Origin: JAXGQD01 sp040766665
GTDB lineage: Bacteria > Bacillota > Clostridia > Saccharofermentanales > Fastidiosipilaceae
Reading direction: 5' to 3'
DNA length: 64,000 nucleotides
NCBI GenBank assembly: GCA_040766665.1
Contig: JAXGQD010000003.1
Coordinates: 62,001 to 126,000, forward strand
The notes beneath the pieces are model-generated. The model did no database searches. It was not told where the DNA came from and worked only from the letters and a program-made list of their open reading frames with translations. Positions 7,993-16,881 of the stretch are shown here, piece after piece. The first letter of the stretch is position 1; the number at the start of each line of letters is the position of its first letter. A program made the position numbers and the translations under genes.

Positions 7993-9672
7993 TTAATGCC
8001 GATTCTTCCGTAAGCCACTTGCTCTCAGTTCTTTTAATTCCGCCATAAAACTCGCTTGTTCCATTCCAAAGTACTCATGGAGACTTTTGTACTTTTCGTA
8101 TAGCGATTGGTATACTGCTGCATTCGCTTTATTGGGGATATACATTTTTTCTTTGAGGCGGCCCATTTTTTCGACAATTTCTGTTAAATCAGCATATCCG
8201 CTAACTTCCCTGTCTGCTGCTGCAATGCCAAGCATGGCACTACCCAATGCTCCTGATTGCGTGCTTCCTGAAATCTTTATTGTTCTTTCGCAGACATCCG
8301 CATAGACTTGCATGAAGAATTCATTCTTTTCTGCTATACCTCCAGCTGCATAGAGCTCAACTATTTCAATTCCTCCATTTTCATAAGTTTCAATAATCTT
8401 TTTTGTTCCGAAAGCTGTTGCTTCAATTAGTGCACGGTAGATATCCTCTGTTTTAGTTTGGAGCGTCATCCCAACAATTAATCCACTTAAATTCGAATTC
8501 ATCAAAGGCGAACGTACACCATTCCACCAATCCAAAGCAACTAAGCCATGTTCTCCAACACTTTCTGTAGAAGCCTTTTCTGTTAACAACTGATGAATAC
8601 TCATGCTTTTTTGTTCTGCTTCCAGATAATAGCTTTGCGGAACGCAATTGTTTATAAACCACTCAAAATGATCACCCACACATGCTTGGCCACACTCATA
8701 GGCATAGTATGTGGGTATGATTGCATCTTTGACTACCCCTGCTATCCCATCTACTTCGTTCAGCTTATCTTCAAGTAAGATATGACAAGTCGAAGTGCCA
8801 ATTATCATAAGCATTTTTCCAGCTTTACTGATTCCACAAGCTGGAACCGAAGCGTGCGCATCAATGATGGGCACAGCCACAGCTGTTCCTTCCTGTAAAC
8901 CCAAAAACTCTGCAGCGGATTTAGTAAGCTTTCCGGCACGTTGACCAATGCCAAAAATATTCTTCACGATTTTTTCTTCCACTAGATTGTCCAAGTTTGG
9001 ATCCAGTTGTCTAAGAAAATCACTGTCAGGGTATCCTGATACTTCATTCCATAAGGATTTAAATCCGGCGAAACAAGCACTTCCTGATTCGATTCCAGTC
9101 AGCTGCCACACTAACCAATCTCCCGCTTCAATGAAACGCTCGCTGGCTTTAAAGACATCTGGCGCCTCCTTTAATATTTGCATAATCTTCGGTAATGCAA
9201 ATTCGCTTGAGATCTTCCCACCGTAATACTTCAACCAGGGCTGCTGAGTCTTTTCAGCTAAAAGATTGAGCTCATCCGCGCAATACTGCGCCGCATGGTG
9301 TTTCCATAATTTGACATAAGCGTGTGGTTCGTTTTTAAAAGCTTCTAATTGGCAAAGGGGTGTACCGTCTGCCTTTGTCGGTATGAGAGTACATGCTGTA
9401 AAGTCCAACCCGAGTCCGATGACTTCTTCTGGTTTAAGGTTTGTCTTTTGCAAAATTTCTGCAATTGTTTGCTGCAAGCTAGATAAATAATCATTAGGAT
9501 TCTGCAAAGCCCAATCTGCCGGTAGGGATATCGTATCGTTTAAAAAGGACGACATAACGCTGTGTCGATACTTACTTTCACTTACGGCAATTTCTTTGCC
9601 AGTTTGTACGTCAAGCAAAAGTGCTCGAGCGGATAATGTTCCAAAGTCAATACCTAAGGCGTATTTTGACAT
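7993..9672 (-). CDS. araB: Ribulokinase-like FGGY carbohydrate kinase
   Basis: The 559-residue product matches AraB-type L-ribulokinases in length and motifs: GIDFGTLSARALLLD at the ATP site, GLGLDFTACTLIPTKADG, KYYGGKISSEFALPKI, IDAHASVPACG, IIGTSTCH, and the C-terminal ATP region ELYAAGGIAEKN with SGALGSAMLG. Such kinases phosphorylate ribulose (L or D) and related ketopentoses with ATP. GGAG precedes the ATG at 9672. It follows the sugar-binding lipoprotein gene after a stable intercistronic hairpin. No arabinose isomerase or ribulose-phosphate epimerase gene is present, so the true substrate may not be L-ribulose. The araB name reflects the family only. Confidence 0.85.
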   Translation of the reverse strand: MSKYALGIDFGTLSARALLLDVQTGKEIAVSESKYRHSVMSSFLNDTISLPADWALQNPNDYLSSLQQTIAEILQKTNLKPEEVIGLGLDFTACTLIPTKADGTPLCQLEAFKNEPHAYVKLWKHHAAQYCADELNLLAEKTQQPWLKYYGGKISSEFALPKIMQILKEAPDVFKASERFIEAGDWLVWQLTGIESGSACFAGFKSLWNEVSGYPDSDFLRQLDPNLDNLVEEKIVKNIFGIGQRAGKLTKSAAEFLGLQEGTAVAVPIIDAHASVPACGISKAGKMLMIIGTSTCHILLEDKLNEVDGIAGVVKDAIIPTYYAYECGQACVGDHFEWFINNCVPQSYYLEAEQKSMSIHQLLTEKASTESVGEHGLVALDWWNGVRSPLMNSNLSGLIVGMTLQTKTEDIYRALIEATAFGTKKIIETYENGGIEIVELYAAGGIAEKNEFFMQVYADVCERTIKISGSTQSGALGSAMLGIAAADREVSGYADLTEIVEKMGRLKEKMYIPNKANAAVYQSLYEKYKSLHEYFGMEQASFMAELKELRASGLRKNRH

Positions 9673-9691
9673 CTCTTCTCCTTAACTCTCC

Positions 9692-9728
9692 GGAGGGGTA
9701 AGTGTAATTTAATAAACTTTACCCCACC
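9692..9728 (-). promoter_or_regulatory. Intercistronic stem-loop between binding-protein and kinase genes
   Basis: GGAGGGGTAA (9692-9701) and TTACCCCACC (9719-9728) pair across an AT-rich loop. Such a hairpin behind a solute-binding-protein gene commonly stabilises its mRNA and lowers expression of the next gene. This is inference from position. Confidence 0.55.
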
Positions 9729-9770
9729 GAATTGCTTTACTGCCATTTAAATGCTTTTTTATGTAGTCAC

Positions 9771-10790
9771 CTATTTTTGGAAGTCTACCGTTGCATATTT
9801 AGGATCATCTGCATTCTCCTTGGTGACCAGTTCAAACGGGATATCATAAAGAGCATCCACTTGTTCCCCCATTGCAGCTTTGTAAGCTACATCGATGCCG
9901 GTAATGGCTTGTTGTTTTGCGTTCTGGAATGCTGAACAATACATTTCACCGCTCTTGATAGCATCAACAGCATCAGCGATAGCATCGATACCGCCAATGA
10001 TGACTTTGCCTTCTAGTTCCGTACCTTTTATCGCACCTAATGCTCCGAGAGCCATCGAATCACTTTCAGCAAAAATCATATCAATGGGGATACCTGCTTG
10101 AATAAGGTTTTCCATGTCAGTCATGGCTGTAGCACGATCCCAGTTGGCTATTTTTTCGGCGACAACTTTCATCTCCGGATACTTAGCAAGTACCTCTTGC
10201 CCTCCTTCAGTACGAGCGATTGCCGAGTCTTGTCCTGAAGGACCAATAAACATAACCACATTGCCTTTACCTCCACTTTTGTCCGCCAAGGCTTGCATAA
10301 GCATCACGCCCGAGGTTTTGTGATTGGAACCGACAAAGGAAGTCCTATCGGGAGAAGAGGTTTCTTGGCATAATTCAATCATTGGAATGTTCGCTGCTTT
10401 GGCTGCTTCTACTGCAGGCACAAGTCCGTTTCTGTCAAAGGGTACCATCAAAATCGAGTTTACTCCGGAACCGATAAGGCTTTCTACCTGGCTAACCTGA
10501 TTAGCGGAATCACTACCGCCGTCCATGTGTACGATTTCAATCTTGTCTGCATAGTTCTCAGAAACATACAGGTCTATGTGTGATTTTAATATTGCTTGAT
10601 ACTGTGTGGTTAAGTCCATCCAAGAAACACCTATTGTTACTTTTTCACTTGGCGTTGCTACTTGACCTGCAACTGTTGTAGTAGCACCATTTGCATCGTT
10701 TGCTTTAGTTGTGCTCGATCCCGATGAGCAACTTGCTGTCATCGCAATTACCATGACCGCGGCGATAATAACCTTTAATACTTTTTTCAT
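9771..10790 (-). CDS. Sugar ABC transporter substrate-binding lipoprotein (RbsB-like)
   Basis: This 339-residue exported lipoprotein captures a sugar and delivers it to the permease. The N-terminus MKKVLKVIIAAVMVIAMTASC is a lipoprotein signal peptide with the lipidated Cys at residue 21, followed by a Ser/Thr/Gly-rich tether. The body is a type 1 periplasmic-binding fold: VTIGVSWMDLTTQYQAI, then GSGVNSILMVPFDRNGL, ELCQETSSPDRTSFVG, and FAESDSMALGALGAIKG. It is the third gene of the dicupin-ATPase-permease-binding protein-kinase operon. Ligand residues do not reveal the sugar; context favours a pentose. Confidence 0.9.
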   Translation of the reverse strand: MKKVLKVIIAAVMVIAMTASCSSGSSTTKANDANGATTTVAGQVATPSEKVTIGVSWMDLTTQYQAILKSHIDLYVSENYADKIEIVHMDGGSDSANQVSQVESLIGSGVNSILMVPFDRNGLVPAVEAAKAANIPMIELCQETSSPDRTSFVGSNHKTSGVMLMQALADKSGGKGNVVMFIGPSGQDSAIARTEGGQEVLAKYPEMKVVAEKIANWDRATAMTDMENLIQAGIPIDMIFAESDSMALGALGAIKGTELEGKVIIGGIDAIADAVDAIKSGEMYCSAFQNAKQQAITGIDVAYKAAMGEQVDALYDIPFELVTKENADDPKYATVDFQK

Positions 10791-10844
10791 ACAATCCTCC
10801 GTTAATCAATTATCTTTATTCTCAGAAGTATTTGAGAATATTGA

Positions 10845-11822
10845 TTACTTGTTGCTTCTGTTGTTCGATATCTGATCGAGCACAACAGCACCGATAATGA
10901 CGGTTCCTTTGACAATCTGTTGGATATAGGTGGAAATATTCAACAAATCCAAGCCATTACCGAGAATTCCCATGATTAAAACACCTACCACAGTTCCATA
11001 AACTGTTCCTTTACCGCCGGAAGTACTCGTTCCGCCGATAACAGCTGCTGCAATTGCATCCAGCTCATAACCTTCACCTGCATTCGGCGTTGCGGAATTG
11101 ACACGCGCGGCCAGAACGATGCCAACCAAGCCATACAAAACACCAGCGTATGCATAGGTAAACATTTTTATCTTTTTGGTATTTACACCAGATGCAATAG
11201 CAGCACTTTCGTTGCCTCCTACTGCATAGATATAACGACCGGTACGAGAGAAATGGAGTATGACAATAGTGATAATACTAATCAATGTAAACAGTACGAC
11301 CGGGAAAGGAATCCCTAAAATATCTCCACGCCCCACGAAAACAAATTCAGGTGTAAAGTTGATCGAAGGTTGACCGTTCGAGGTTAACATCGACGCCCCC
11401 CTAGTTATGGTCATGATTCCAAGTGTGACAATAAATGGTGGGGCTTTTAAGTAGGAGATTAACAACCCGTTAGCAATTCCGCAGATTAAACCAACTATAA
11501 GTGCCAGCAAAATAACAAATACCAATGGATAATGAGGGTCTGGGTGGGCGATCTTGGTCGCAACCATAGCAGAAAAGGCAAGTACAGACCCGACTGATAA
11601 ATCAATACCACCAGTAATGAGTATTAGAGTCATACCCATCGCAAAAATTCCGGAAATAGAGACTTGTAGTAGAACATTAAATATATTCGCGATTGCGGTA
11701 AATTTTCCATCCGATAAAATACTGACGGCTATCACCATAATGACTAGTATGAAATATATCATGTACGAACTGATAAGCTTTTTTGTGGAAAAGCCCCTTT
11801 TTTGATTGACACTTTGTTCCAT
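10845..11822 (-). CDS. Sugar ABC transporter permease (RbsC-like)
   Basis: This 325-residue integral membrane protein forms the channel of a ribose-type (CUT2) importer. It has eight to ten hydrophobic segments. The family stretches MTLILITGGIDLSVGS, GLICGIANGLLISYLKAPPFIVTLG, YAVGGNESAAIASGV and YELDAIAAAVIGGTSTSGG are all present; the last is the coupling region that meets the ATPase. One permease gene means it acts as a homodimer. It lies 16 bases after the ATPase gene and 54 bases before the binding-protein gene. Confidence 0.93.
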   Translation of the reverse strand: MEQSVNQKRGFSTKKLISSYMIYFILVIMVIAVSILSDGKFTAIANIFNVLLQVSISGIFAMGMTLILITGGIDLSVGSVLAFSAMVATKIAHPDPHYPLVFVILLALIVGLICGIANGLLISYLKAPPFIVTLGIMTITRGASMLTSNGQPSINFTPEFVFVGRGDILGIPFPVVLFTLISIITIVILHFSRTGRYIYAVGGNESAAIASGVNTKKIKMFTYAYAGVLYGLVGIVLAARVNSATPNAGEGYELDAIAAAVIGGTSTSGGKGTVYGTVVGVLIMGILGNGLDLLNISTYIQQIVKGTVIIGAVVLDQISNNRSNK

Positions 11823-11838
11823 ATTTACCTCCTATTAC

Positions 11839-13332
11839 TTAAGCCAAAAAGGACATGATTTTTTCTTGGGTTGCTTCTTCTTGACTTAGTTCACCCCGTA
11901 TTCTGCCTTCGTGTACAACCAAAATGCGATCGCAAATCCCCAAAACTTCAGGCATTTCGGAAGAAATAACCAAAACACCTTTGCCTGTTTTAGCGATTTT
12001 TTCTATCAGCTGATAGATTTCTGATTTCGCACCTACATCAATACCGCGAGTAGGTTCGTCGAGAATCAGCACATCCGGTTCAGTCATCAGCCATTTGGCT
12101 AGAACAACTTTTTGCTGGTTTCCTCCGCTCAAAGTATTTGCGTTTACTTCAAAGTTAAAAGCCTTAACCCTTAATAATTTGAGGTACTTCGATGAAACCT
12201 CATTCTCTTTTAACTTGTTAACTAACCACAATTTTGAAAGTCTGTTTAAGTAAGTCAACGAAGTGTTGAAACGCAGAGGGTGCTCAAGAAACAAACCAAC
12301 TCTTTTCCTATCTTCCGGAGCAAGAGCAATGCCTTGTCTAATAGCATCTGCAGGGTTCTTTATGCTGATTTCACTACCGTTCTTTAACACTTTGCCATGC
12401 GTTTTCTCGCGTAAACCAAATATCGTTTCAACGATTTCCGTTCTACCAGCGCCCATCAACCCAGCAAAACCAAGTACTTCACCTTTATGTAGCTGAAAAC
12501 TAACATCGGTAAAAGCATCATGGCTGGCAAGATTCTGGACTTCCAAAATTACATCACCTTTCTCAAGTTTTTCCTTGTGATAAAGATCCGTTAACTGACG
12601 TCCCACCATCATAGAAATCAAATCATCTCTTGTGATCTCACTAATCAAGCCATGTCCAGCATTTTCGCCGTCGCGTAGTACAGTGATCTCATCAGCAATT
12701 ACAAAGATTTCATCCATTTTGTGCGAGATGTAAATGATACCTATGTTTCTTGCCGTAAGAGTTCTGATAATCTTGAAGAGAATCTCGACTTCGTTATCCA
12801 TTAAAGTCGAAGTCGGCTCGTCCATAATGATTAAGTCAGCGTTATAGGATACCGCTTTAACGATTTCGACCATTTGAATTTGTGCTAAGCTCAACTCATT
12901 CATCTTGGCGTTTGCAGTAATGCCCGAGATACCCAAATCATGAAACAACTCTTCCACTTTTTTCTGAACCAAGTTTTTTTCAACCAGCCATTTTCTTTTG
13001 CCTATGTTGTATCGGCCCATAAAAATATTGTCTGCCACAGTCATCTCTAAAATTGGCATTAACTCTTGATGAATCATGCTTATGCCAAGATTGAGTGCGT
13101 ACTGTGTGTTAGCAATGTGATGAACTTTTCCGTTAAATTCAATGCTTCCTTCATCCGGTTGGTAGAGACCGATTAATGTCTTCATCAAAGTGGACTTACC
13201 GGCGCCGTTCTCACCCATCAGGGCATGGACAGTGCCTTTACGCACTTTGAGGCTGACCTTTTTCAGTACCTGCACGCCGACAAAGCTTTTACTGATGTTT
13301 TCTGCTTTTAACACATACTCTTGAGAAGTCAT
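11839..13332 (-). CDS. Sugar ABC transporter ATP-binding protein (RbsA-like, two nucleotide-binding domains)
   Basis: This fused double ATPase of 497 residues energises the ribose-type importer. Domain 1 has Walker A GENGAGKST, the signature ELSLAQIQMVEI and Walker B LIIMDEPTST. Domain 2 has the usual weak Walker A GLMGAGRTEI, the signature LSGGNQQKV and Walker B VLILDEPTRGID, exactly as in the RbsA/MglA family. The frame opens at 13359, but the ATG at 13332 directly follows GGAGGTGA at ideal spacing. It overlaps nothing and sits 23 bases after the dicupin gene, showing tight co-transcription. Confidence 0.94.
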   Translation of the reverse strand: MTSQEYVLKAENISKSFVGVQVLKKVSLKVRKGTVHALMGENGAGKSTLMKTLIGLYQPDEGSIEFNGKVHHIANTQYALNLGISMIHQELMPILEMTVADNIFMGRYNIGKRKWLVEKNLVQKKVEELFHDLGISGITANAKMNELSLAQIQMVEIVKAVSYNADLIIMDEPTSTLMDNEVEILFKIIRTLTARNIGIIYISHKMDEIFVIADEITVLRDGENAGHGLISEITRDDLISMMVGRQLTDLYHKEKLEKGDVILEVQNLASHDAFTDVSFQLHKGEVLGFAGLMGAGRTEIVETIFGLREKTHGKVLKNGSEISIKNPADAIRQGIALAPEDRKRVGLFLEHPLRFNTSLTYLNRLSKLWLVNKLKENEVSSKYLKLLRVKAFNFEVNANTLSGGNQQKVVLAKWLMTEPDVLILDEPTRGIDVGAKSEIYQLIEKIAKTGKGVLVISSEMPEVLGICDRILVVHEGRIRGELSQEEATQEKIMSFLA

Positions 13333-13355
13333 GTGTTCACCTCCTTCGGTGTAGA

Positions 13356-14270
13356 TCAAAGTGTCGGCGCGATTGTGAATACAGCTCTGGCGGGCTTATC
13401 CCAGTTGTTTACCATCTGATATTCGGTGTTCTTGGGGATGAACATGAGTTCATTTTCTTCGACCTTAAATACTTCTCTTGATTTCATCATGATGAAGGAC
13501 AATATGCCTTCGGTAACAAAGATGGCTGTTTCTCCTTCATGTGATTCGGGTTCAGAGATACGGCAGCCTTTTCCACCGCTTGGCAAAACAAGCTCACCAA
13601 AATGAATTAGATCATTACTAACAGCAAAACGCATTAGGTAAGGGTCTTCCAAACCGTTTATCACATTAAGTTTTTTCTTCTCATCAATGACATACAAATA
13701 CTTGGGGTCTTTACGCATTTCCGGTCCCGATTGAGGCCAGCGTCCCAGATGATTGATTGTGCCGTGTAAACTTGACTCATTCCAGTCTGGGTATACTTTG
13801 AAATTAGCTTCGTCTTTACCCTTAAGAACCCTCCACATACCGTCCATATCTGTGGGGAACTCTTGCAAATCTGTGTCAACCATAGCTGGGGCCAAAGCAA
13901 AAACAGCTTTCATTCGTTTTGTACTAAAGTTATAACCACCATGTACACTATTCTGAGGAATCCACAGAACTTCACCTGCTTTGACTGTAAGTGCTTGCCC
14001 TGAAATAGGATTAACCTCTGTTAACTCACCTTCCAATACGTAGTAGCATTCATCTCCAGGGTGATAGTCCGGTGGAGAAAATTTAGCACCTGGAGCTAAT
14101 TCGAAATATCCCATTGTCAACTCATTAGTACTAACGTACAAGTTGTTTAAATCACTTGTTCCAATTTCGTAATCGGGGTAAGTAAAATATCCGACATGTT
14201 CTTTCCTAATACACATAGGTTGATCTTGCGGATGGTTGAAGGGATGGTTTCCAAAAACAATTCTTGCCAT
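13356..14270 (-). CDS. Dicupin protein, possible sugar isomerase or sugar-binding cupin
   Basis: This 304-residue soluble protein carries two cupin barrels. The first has intact metal-binding motifs (DYHPGDECYYVLEGE and IPQNSVHGGYN). The second keeps SHEGETAIFVTEG but has IPKNTEYQM where the last His would be, so only the first is likely to hold metal in the standard way. It leads the operon of a ribose-type importer and a ribulokinase-like enzyme. Several cupin families isomerise pentoses or uronates, so a role as the isomerase that makes the kinase substrate is attractive but unproven; a storage or sensing role is possible. GAGG before the ATG at 14270 decides the start over 14288. Confidence 0.75.
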   Translation of the reverse strand: MARIVFGNHPFNHPQDQPMCIRKEHVGYFTYPDYEIGTSDLNNLYVSTNELTMGYFELAPGAKFSPPDYHPGDECYYVLEGELTEVNPISGQALTVKAGEVLWIPQNSVHGGYNFSTKRMKAVFALAPAMVDTDLQEFPTDMDGMWRVLKGKDEANFKVYPDWNESSLHGTINHLGRWPQSGPEMRKDPKYLYVIDEKKKLNVINGLEDPYLMRFAVSNDLIHFGELVLPSGGKGCRISEPESHEGETAIFVTEGILSFIMMKSREVFKVEENELMFIPKNTEYQMVNNWDKPARAVFTIAPTL

Positions 14271-14314
14271 GTACATTCCTCTTTCCAAATTAATTAGTTG
14301 ATAAATTTAAGTTA

Positions 14315-14343
14315 AATATAAATATCTGACTTATTTTTGTCAA
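14315..14343 (-). promoter_or_regulatory. Sigma-70-type promoter of the dicupin/ABC/kinase operon
   Basis: On the minus strand TTGACA (14338-14343) and TATATT (14315-14320) are separated by exactly 17 bases, a near-consensus vegetative promoter, about 45 bases before the dicupin start. This would be strong unless repressed, which fits control by the divergent LacI protein. Confidence 0.75.
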
Positions 14344-14476
14344 TCTATTATTTATTTATTTTACTTTTTACTTAAATTTCACAAGATGATTTTGGCTAAA
14401 TTGCCTAATAATTGCTTTATATTTTTAATATTGATGTCAATTGGCTCATGTGAGATATATTTTTAAGATGTATAAG

Positions 14477-14515
14477 GTTAAAAATAAAATTAATATCTTA
14501 CTTTATTTTTTTAAC
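14477..14515. promoter_or_regulatory. Imperfect dyad and extended -10 promoter before the LacI gene
   Basis: GTTAAAAATAAA (14477-14488) is mirrored by TTTATTTTTTTAAC (14502-14515), with two extra T bases. Just downstream TGC-TATTAT (-10 at 14521-14526) looks like an extended -10 promoter for the regulator gene. The dyad covers the -35 side, so autoregulation is plausible. It lacks the central CG usual for LacI operators, so the assignment is weak. Confidence 0.4.
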
Positions 14516-14555
14516 TGTGCTATTATTAGAAAAATAGTTTACGGGGGACAGTAAG

Positions 14556-15593
14556 ATGCGCGTGAAATACAAAGATATTGCCAATGAATTAGGCATTTCT
14601 ACAACAGCTGTTTCATTGGCTTTAAATAATAAGCCAGGTGTATCTGAAGAAACTCGAAGTAAGGTCTTTGAGCTATATCGTTCTCAGATGTATGCAGTCA
14701 ATCCTCAAAGTGCAGAAGTGAGTATGAGTCGGATTGAACACGAACCGATTCTCTTAGTAATTCATAAGAAACACGGCGAAATAATCAATGATAACCCTTT
14801 CTTTTCTGACTTAATTGCTACTATAGAGCAAGAGTTAATGAGCCAATCATTTCCACTGCGCATTCTGCACTTTCTGCCTGGTCAGAACCTGACAGAATTT
14901 CGAAACACCATAAAGACAATTTCTTGTTCCGGCATTATTCTCGTTGCAACAGAGATGGATAGCACGGATTTAGATTATTACAAATCTATTAATAAGCCTC
15001 TAGTGCTTTTGGATAGCAGTTTTGATTTTGAGCATTATGATTCGGTGTCAATAAACAATAAAGACGCTATTCTGCAAGGCATGGAATATCTTTATGAAAT
15101 GGGCCATCGCAATATTGGTTACCTGAAAAGTGCAACACCGATTAATAACTTTGAACATCGCTTTGACGGATTCCAAAAGGGATTGAAACATTTCGCAATT
15201 GAAGATAATTTCCACCCTGTTATTTCACTGCACTGCTCTATGGAGCAAGCCTACCAAGAAATGAAATCTTATCTTAATCAAGCAGGTTCTAACCTTCATT
15301 TACCCACGGCTTTCATGTCAGACTTGGACTACATTGCGATTGGAGCTATTCGGGCTTTAAAAGAAAAATCTATCAGAATTCCCGAAGATGTTTCGATTTT
15401 AGGCTTCGACGACATACAGGCTTGTGTGATGATTACTCCTGCATTGTCTACTATTAGGGTTAATCGTTACGATATTGGCAAGTTGGCAGTCAATCGACTA
15501 TTACAATTAGTTGATGCGCCATCTAACTTTTACACTAATACACATATTTCGACCGAACTAGTAAGACGAAAAAGCGTACTAAAACTCGTATAA
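14556..15593 (+). CDS. LacI family transcriptional regulator
   Basis: This 345-residue repressor-type regulator has an N-terminal LacI helix-turn-helix (YKDIANELGISTTAVSLALNNKPGVS) with a hinge near residue 45, then a periplasmic-binding-like effector domain containing DYYKSINKPLVLLDSSF, YLYEMGHRNIGYL and DVSILGFDDIQACVMITPALSTIRV. It is transcribed away from the dicupin/ABC/kinase operon and shares a 285-base control region, so it most likely represses that operon until its sugar is present. GGGGGA lies upstream of the ATG at 14556. The effector cannot be named from sequence. Confidence 0.93.
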   Translation: MRVKYKDIANELGISTTAVSLALNNKPGVSEETRSKVFELYRSQMYAVNPQSAEVSMSRIEHEPILLVIHKKHGEIINDNPFFSDLIATIEQELMSQSFPLRILHFLPGQNLTEFRNTIKTISCSGIILVATEMDSTDLDYYKSINKPLVLLDSSFDFEHYDSVSINNKDAILQGMEYLYEMGHRNIGYLKSATPINNFEHRFDGFQKGLKHFAIEDNFHPVISLHCSMEQAYQEMKSYLNQAGSNLHLPTAFMSDLDYIAIGAIRALKEKSIRIPEDVSILGFDDIQACVMITPALSTIRVNRYDIGKLAVNRLLQLVDAPSNFYTNTHISTELVRRKSVLKLV

Positions 15594-15706
15594 CTAATGT
15601 AACTAGTCGTTGAATTCTCATGTCCTCGTATTATGAGCGATTTCTGTTAAACTGGTTTTATTAAATGTGTAAGTAGCCTAAATACGTTGCCATCTGGAGA
15701 CCGATT

Positions 15707-16024
15707 ATGGAAATAATGGATTTTTTGGAAATTGTCGTCCCTTATATTTGCGCCATACTGGACGCAATCGGTATCCTCATCATTCTCATTGCTGCGGTGG
15801 CTGCGGTTGTAAAAATCATCAAATCACGCTTTGACTGGAATGCGGCTGAACCCAAAATCGAATTTGCGCGCGCTCTGGCTTACAGCTTGGAATTTAAGCT
15901 TGCTGCCGAGATTATTAAAACCGTTGTTGTACATCAATTGGATGAGTTCTTAGTGCTTGCTGCGGTCGTGACGCTCAGGGTGGTTCTGACTTTTGTTATT
16001 CATTGGGAAATCAAAAACGGATGA
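15707..16024 (+). CDS. DUF1622 small membrane protein
   Basis: This 105-residue protein has two or three hydrophobic helices: YICAILDAIGILIILIAAVAAVV, then EFKLAAEIIKTVVV and LAAVVTLRVVLTFVIHWEI. The arrangement FARALAYSLEFKLAAEII and VTLRVVLTFV matches the DUF1622 family found across bacteria. The function of the family is not known. It stands alone between the LacI gene and the convergent D-lyxose isomerase gene, with a shared hairpin at its end. Confidence 0.8.
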   Translation: MEIMDFLEIVVPYICAILDAIGILIILIAAVAAVVKIIKSRFDWNAAEPKIEFARALAYSLEFKLAAEIIKTVVVHQLDEFLVLAAVVTLRVVLTFVIHWEIKNG

Positions 16025-16050
16025 GTCTACGTTTGTAAACAGATCCGTTT
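16011..16050 (-). terminator. Hairpin terminator between convergent genes
   Basis: AAACGGAT (16015-16022) and ATCCGTTT (16043-16050) pair. Read on the minus strand it is followed by TTTTTGATTT, so it best fits termination of the D-lyxose isomerase gene, with possible use from the other side as well. Confidence 0.6.
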
Positions 16051-16080
16051 GTTGAGGTTTTTGCCACTATTCAATAAAAC

Positions 16081-16764
16081 TTACTGTGCTGCAGGATACT
16101 CGTTACACAAAAGGCGATAGGGCGCCTCGTCTTCTTCAATCGTCGGGAAACGACCCTGCCCTTCGTAGAAGCGATTGTCCGTGTTATCGTCGTTGCACAT
16201 TGACACTTCACCAATCAGCACATTACCGCTACCCGGTTCAACCTGAAAATCATGGTACATGCCCCGATAAATACTGATGCTCTCACCCGGAGTCAGTTTA
16301 ATCTGCGTTCCGGCCGGGACATAGTACTCGCGACCGTCCTGATTAATCTTCACCTCCGTATCAGCAAGATCACCCTCCTCCGTGCTGTTATACACGCGAA
16401 TCAGCAGATTGCCGCCACCGCGATTAATGATGTCTTCCATTTTGGACCAATGAAAATGCATCGGCGACGCCTGTTTCTCATAGAGCATGATTAGCTTTTC
16501 GGCATAGGTCTTACTGTACTTTTCGGGCTGCGCCTGGTTCCCGTTACGCAAAGTAATCAGGGCAAAACCCACATCCTCAAAACGCCCCTCTCCATAATCG
16601 GTCACATCCCAGCCCAGCATGTTGTCACGAATTTCATCGTACTCGCTGCCTTTATCAGCCCAGTCCTCCGGGCTCCAATGACAAAAGGGCGGCAGAGCAA
16701 AGGAATACTTCTCTACCAAGGACTCCATGTCTCTGATGGCTTTGTTAATTTCTGATCGTTTCAT
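16081..16764 (-). CDS. D-lyxose isomerase (cupin, DUF1498 family)
   Basis: This 227-residue cupin enzyme interconverts D-lyxose and D-xylulose (and often D-mannose and D-fructose) with a divalent metal. The metal site is seen in PMHFHWSKMEDIINRGGG (two His and a Glu near residues 103-110), with a later His in YRGMYHDFQVEPG. The N-terminal MKRSEINKAI and the stretch LPPFCHWSPEDW are typical of the family. The frame opens at 16779, but the ATG at 16764 is correctly spaced after GAGGAG. The D-xylulose made here could be phosphorylated by the xylB product encoded at 31.5-33 kb. Confidence 0.9.
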   Translation of the reverse strand: MKRSEINKAIRDMESLVEKYSFALPPFCHWSPEDWADKGSEYDEIRDNMLGWDVTDYGEGRFEDVGFALITLRNGNQAQPEKYSKTYAEKLIMLYEKQASPMHFHWSKMEDIINRGGGNLLIRVYNSTEEGDLADTEVKINQDGREYYVPAGTQIKLTPGESISIYRGMYHDFQVEPGSGNVLIGEVSMCNDDNTDNRFYEGQGRFPTIEEDEAPYRLLCNEYPAAQ

Positions 16765-16832
16765 CGCTGCTCTCCTCAACCTCGGTTGTGCTTACTTTAT
16801 CCAGTATGCCGCTAAGCCACTTTCAAATGCAA

Positions 16833-16857
16833 GAGGCTGCCTATTAAAGACAGCCTC
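16833..16857 (-). terminator. Hairpin downstream of the giant surface-protein gene
   Basis: GAGGCTG (16833-16839) and CAGCCTC (16851-16857) pair around an AT-rich loop, 25 bases after the surface-protein stop on the minus strand. The following bases are only moderately T-rich. Confidence 0.55.
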
Positions 16858-16881
16858 CGTCGTAACACTTCGTGTTTTACC

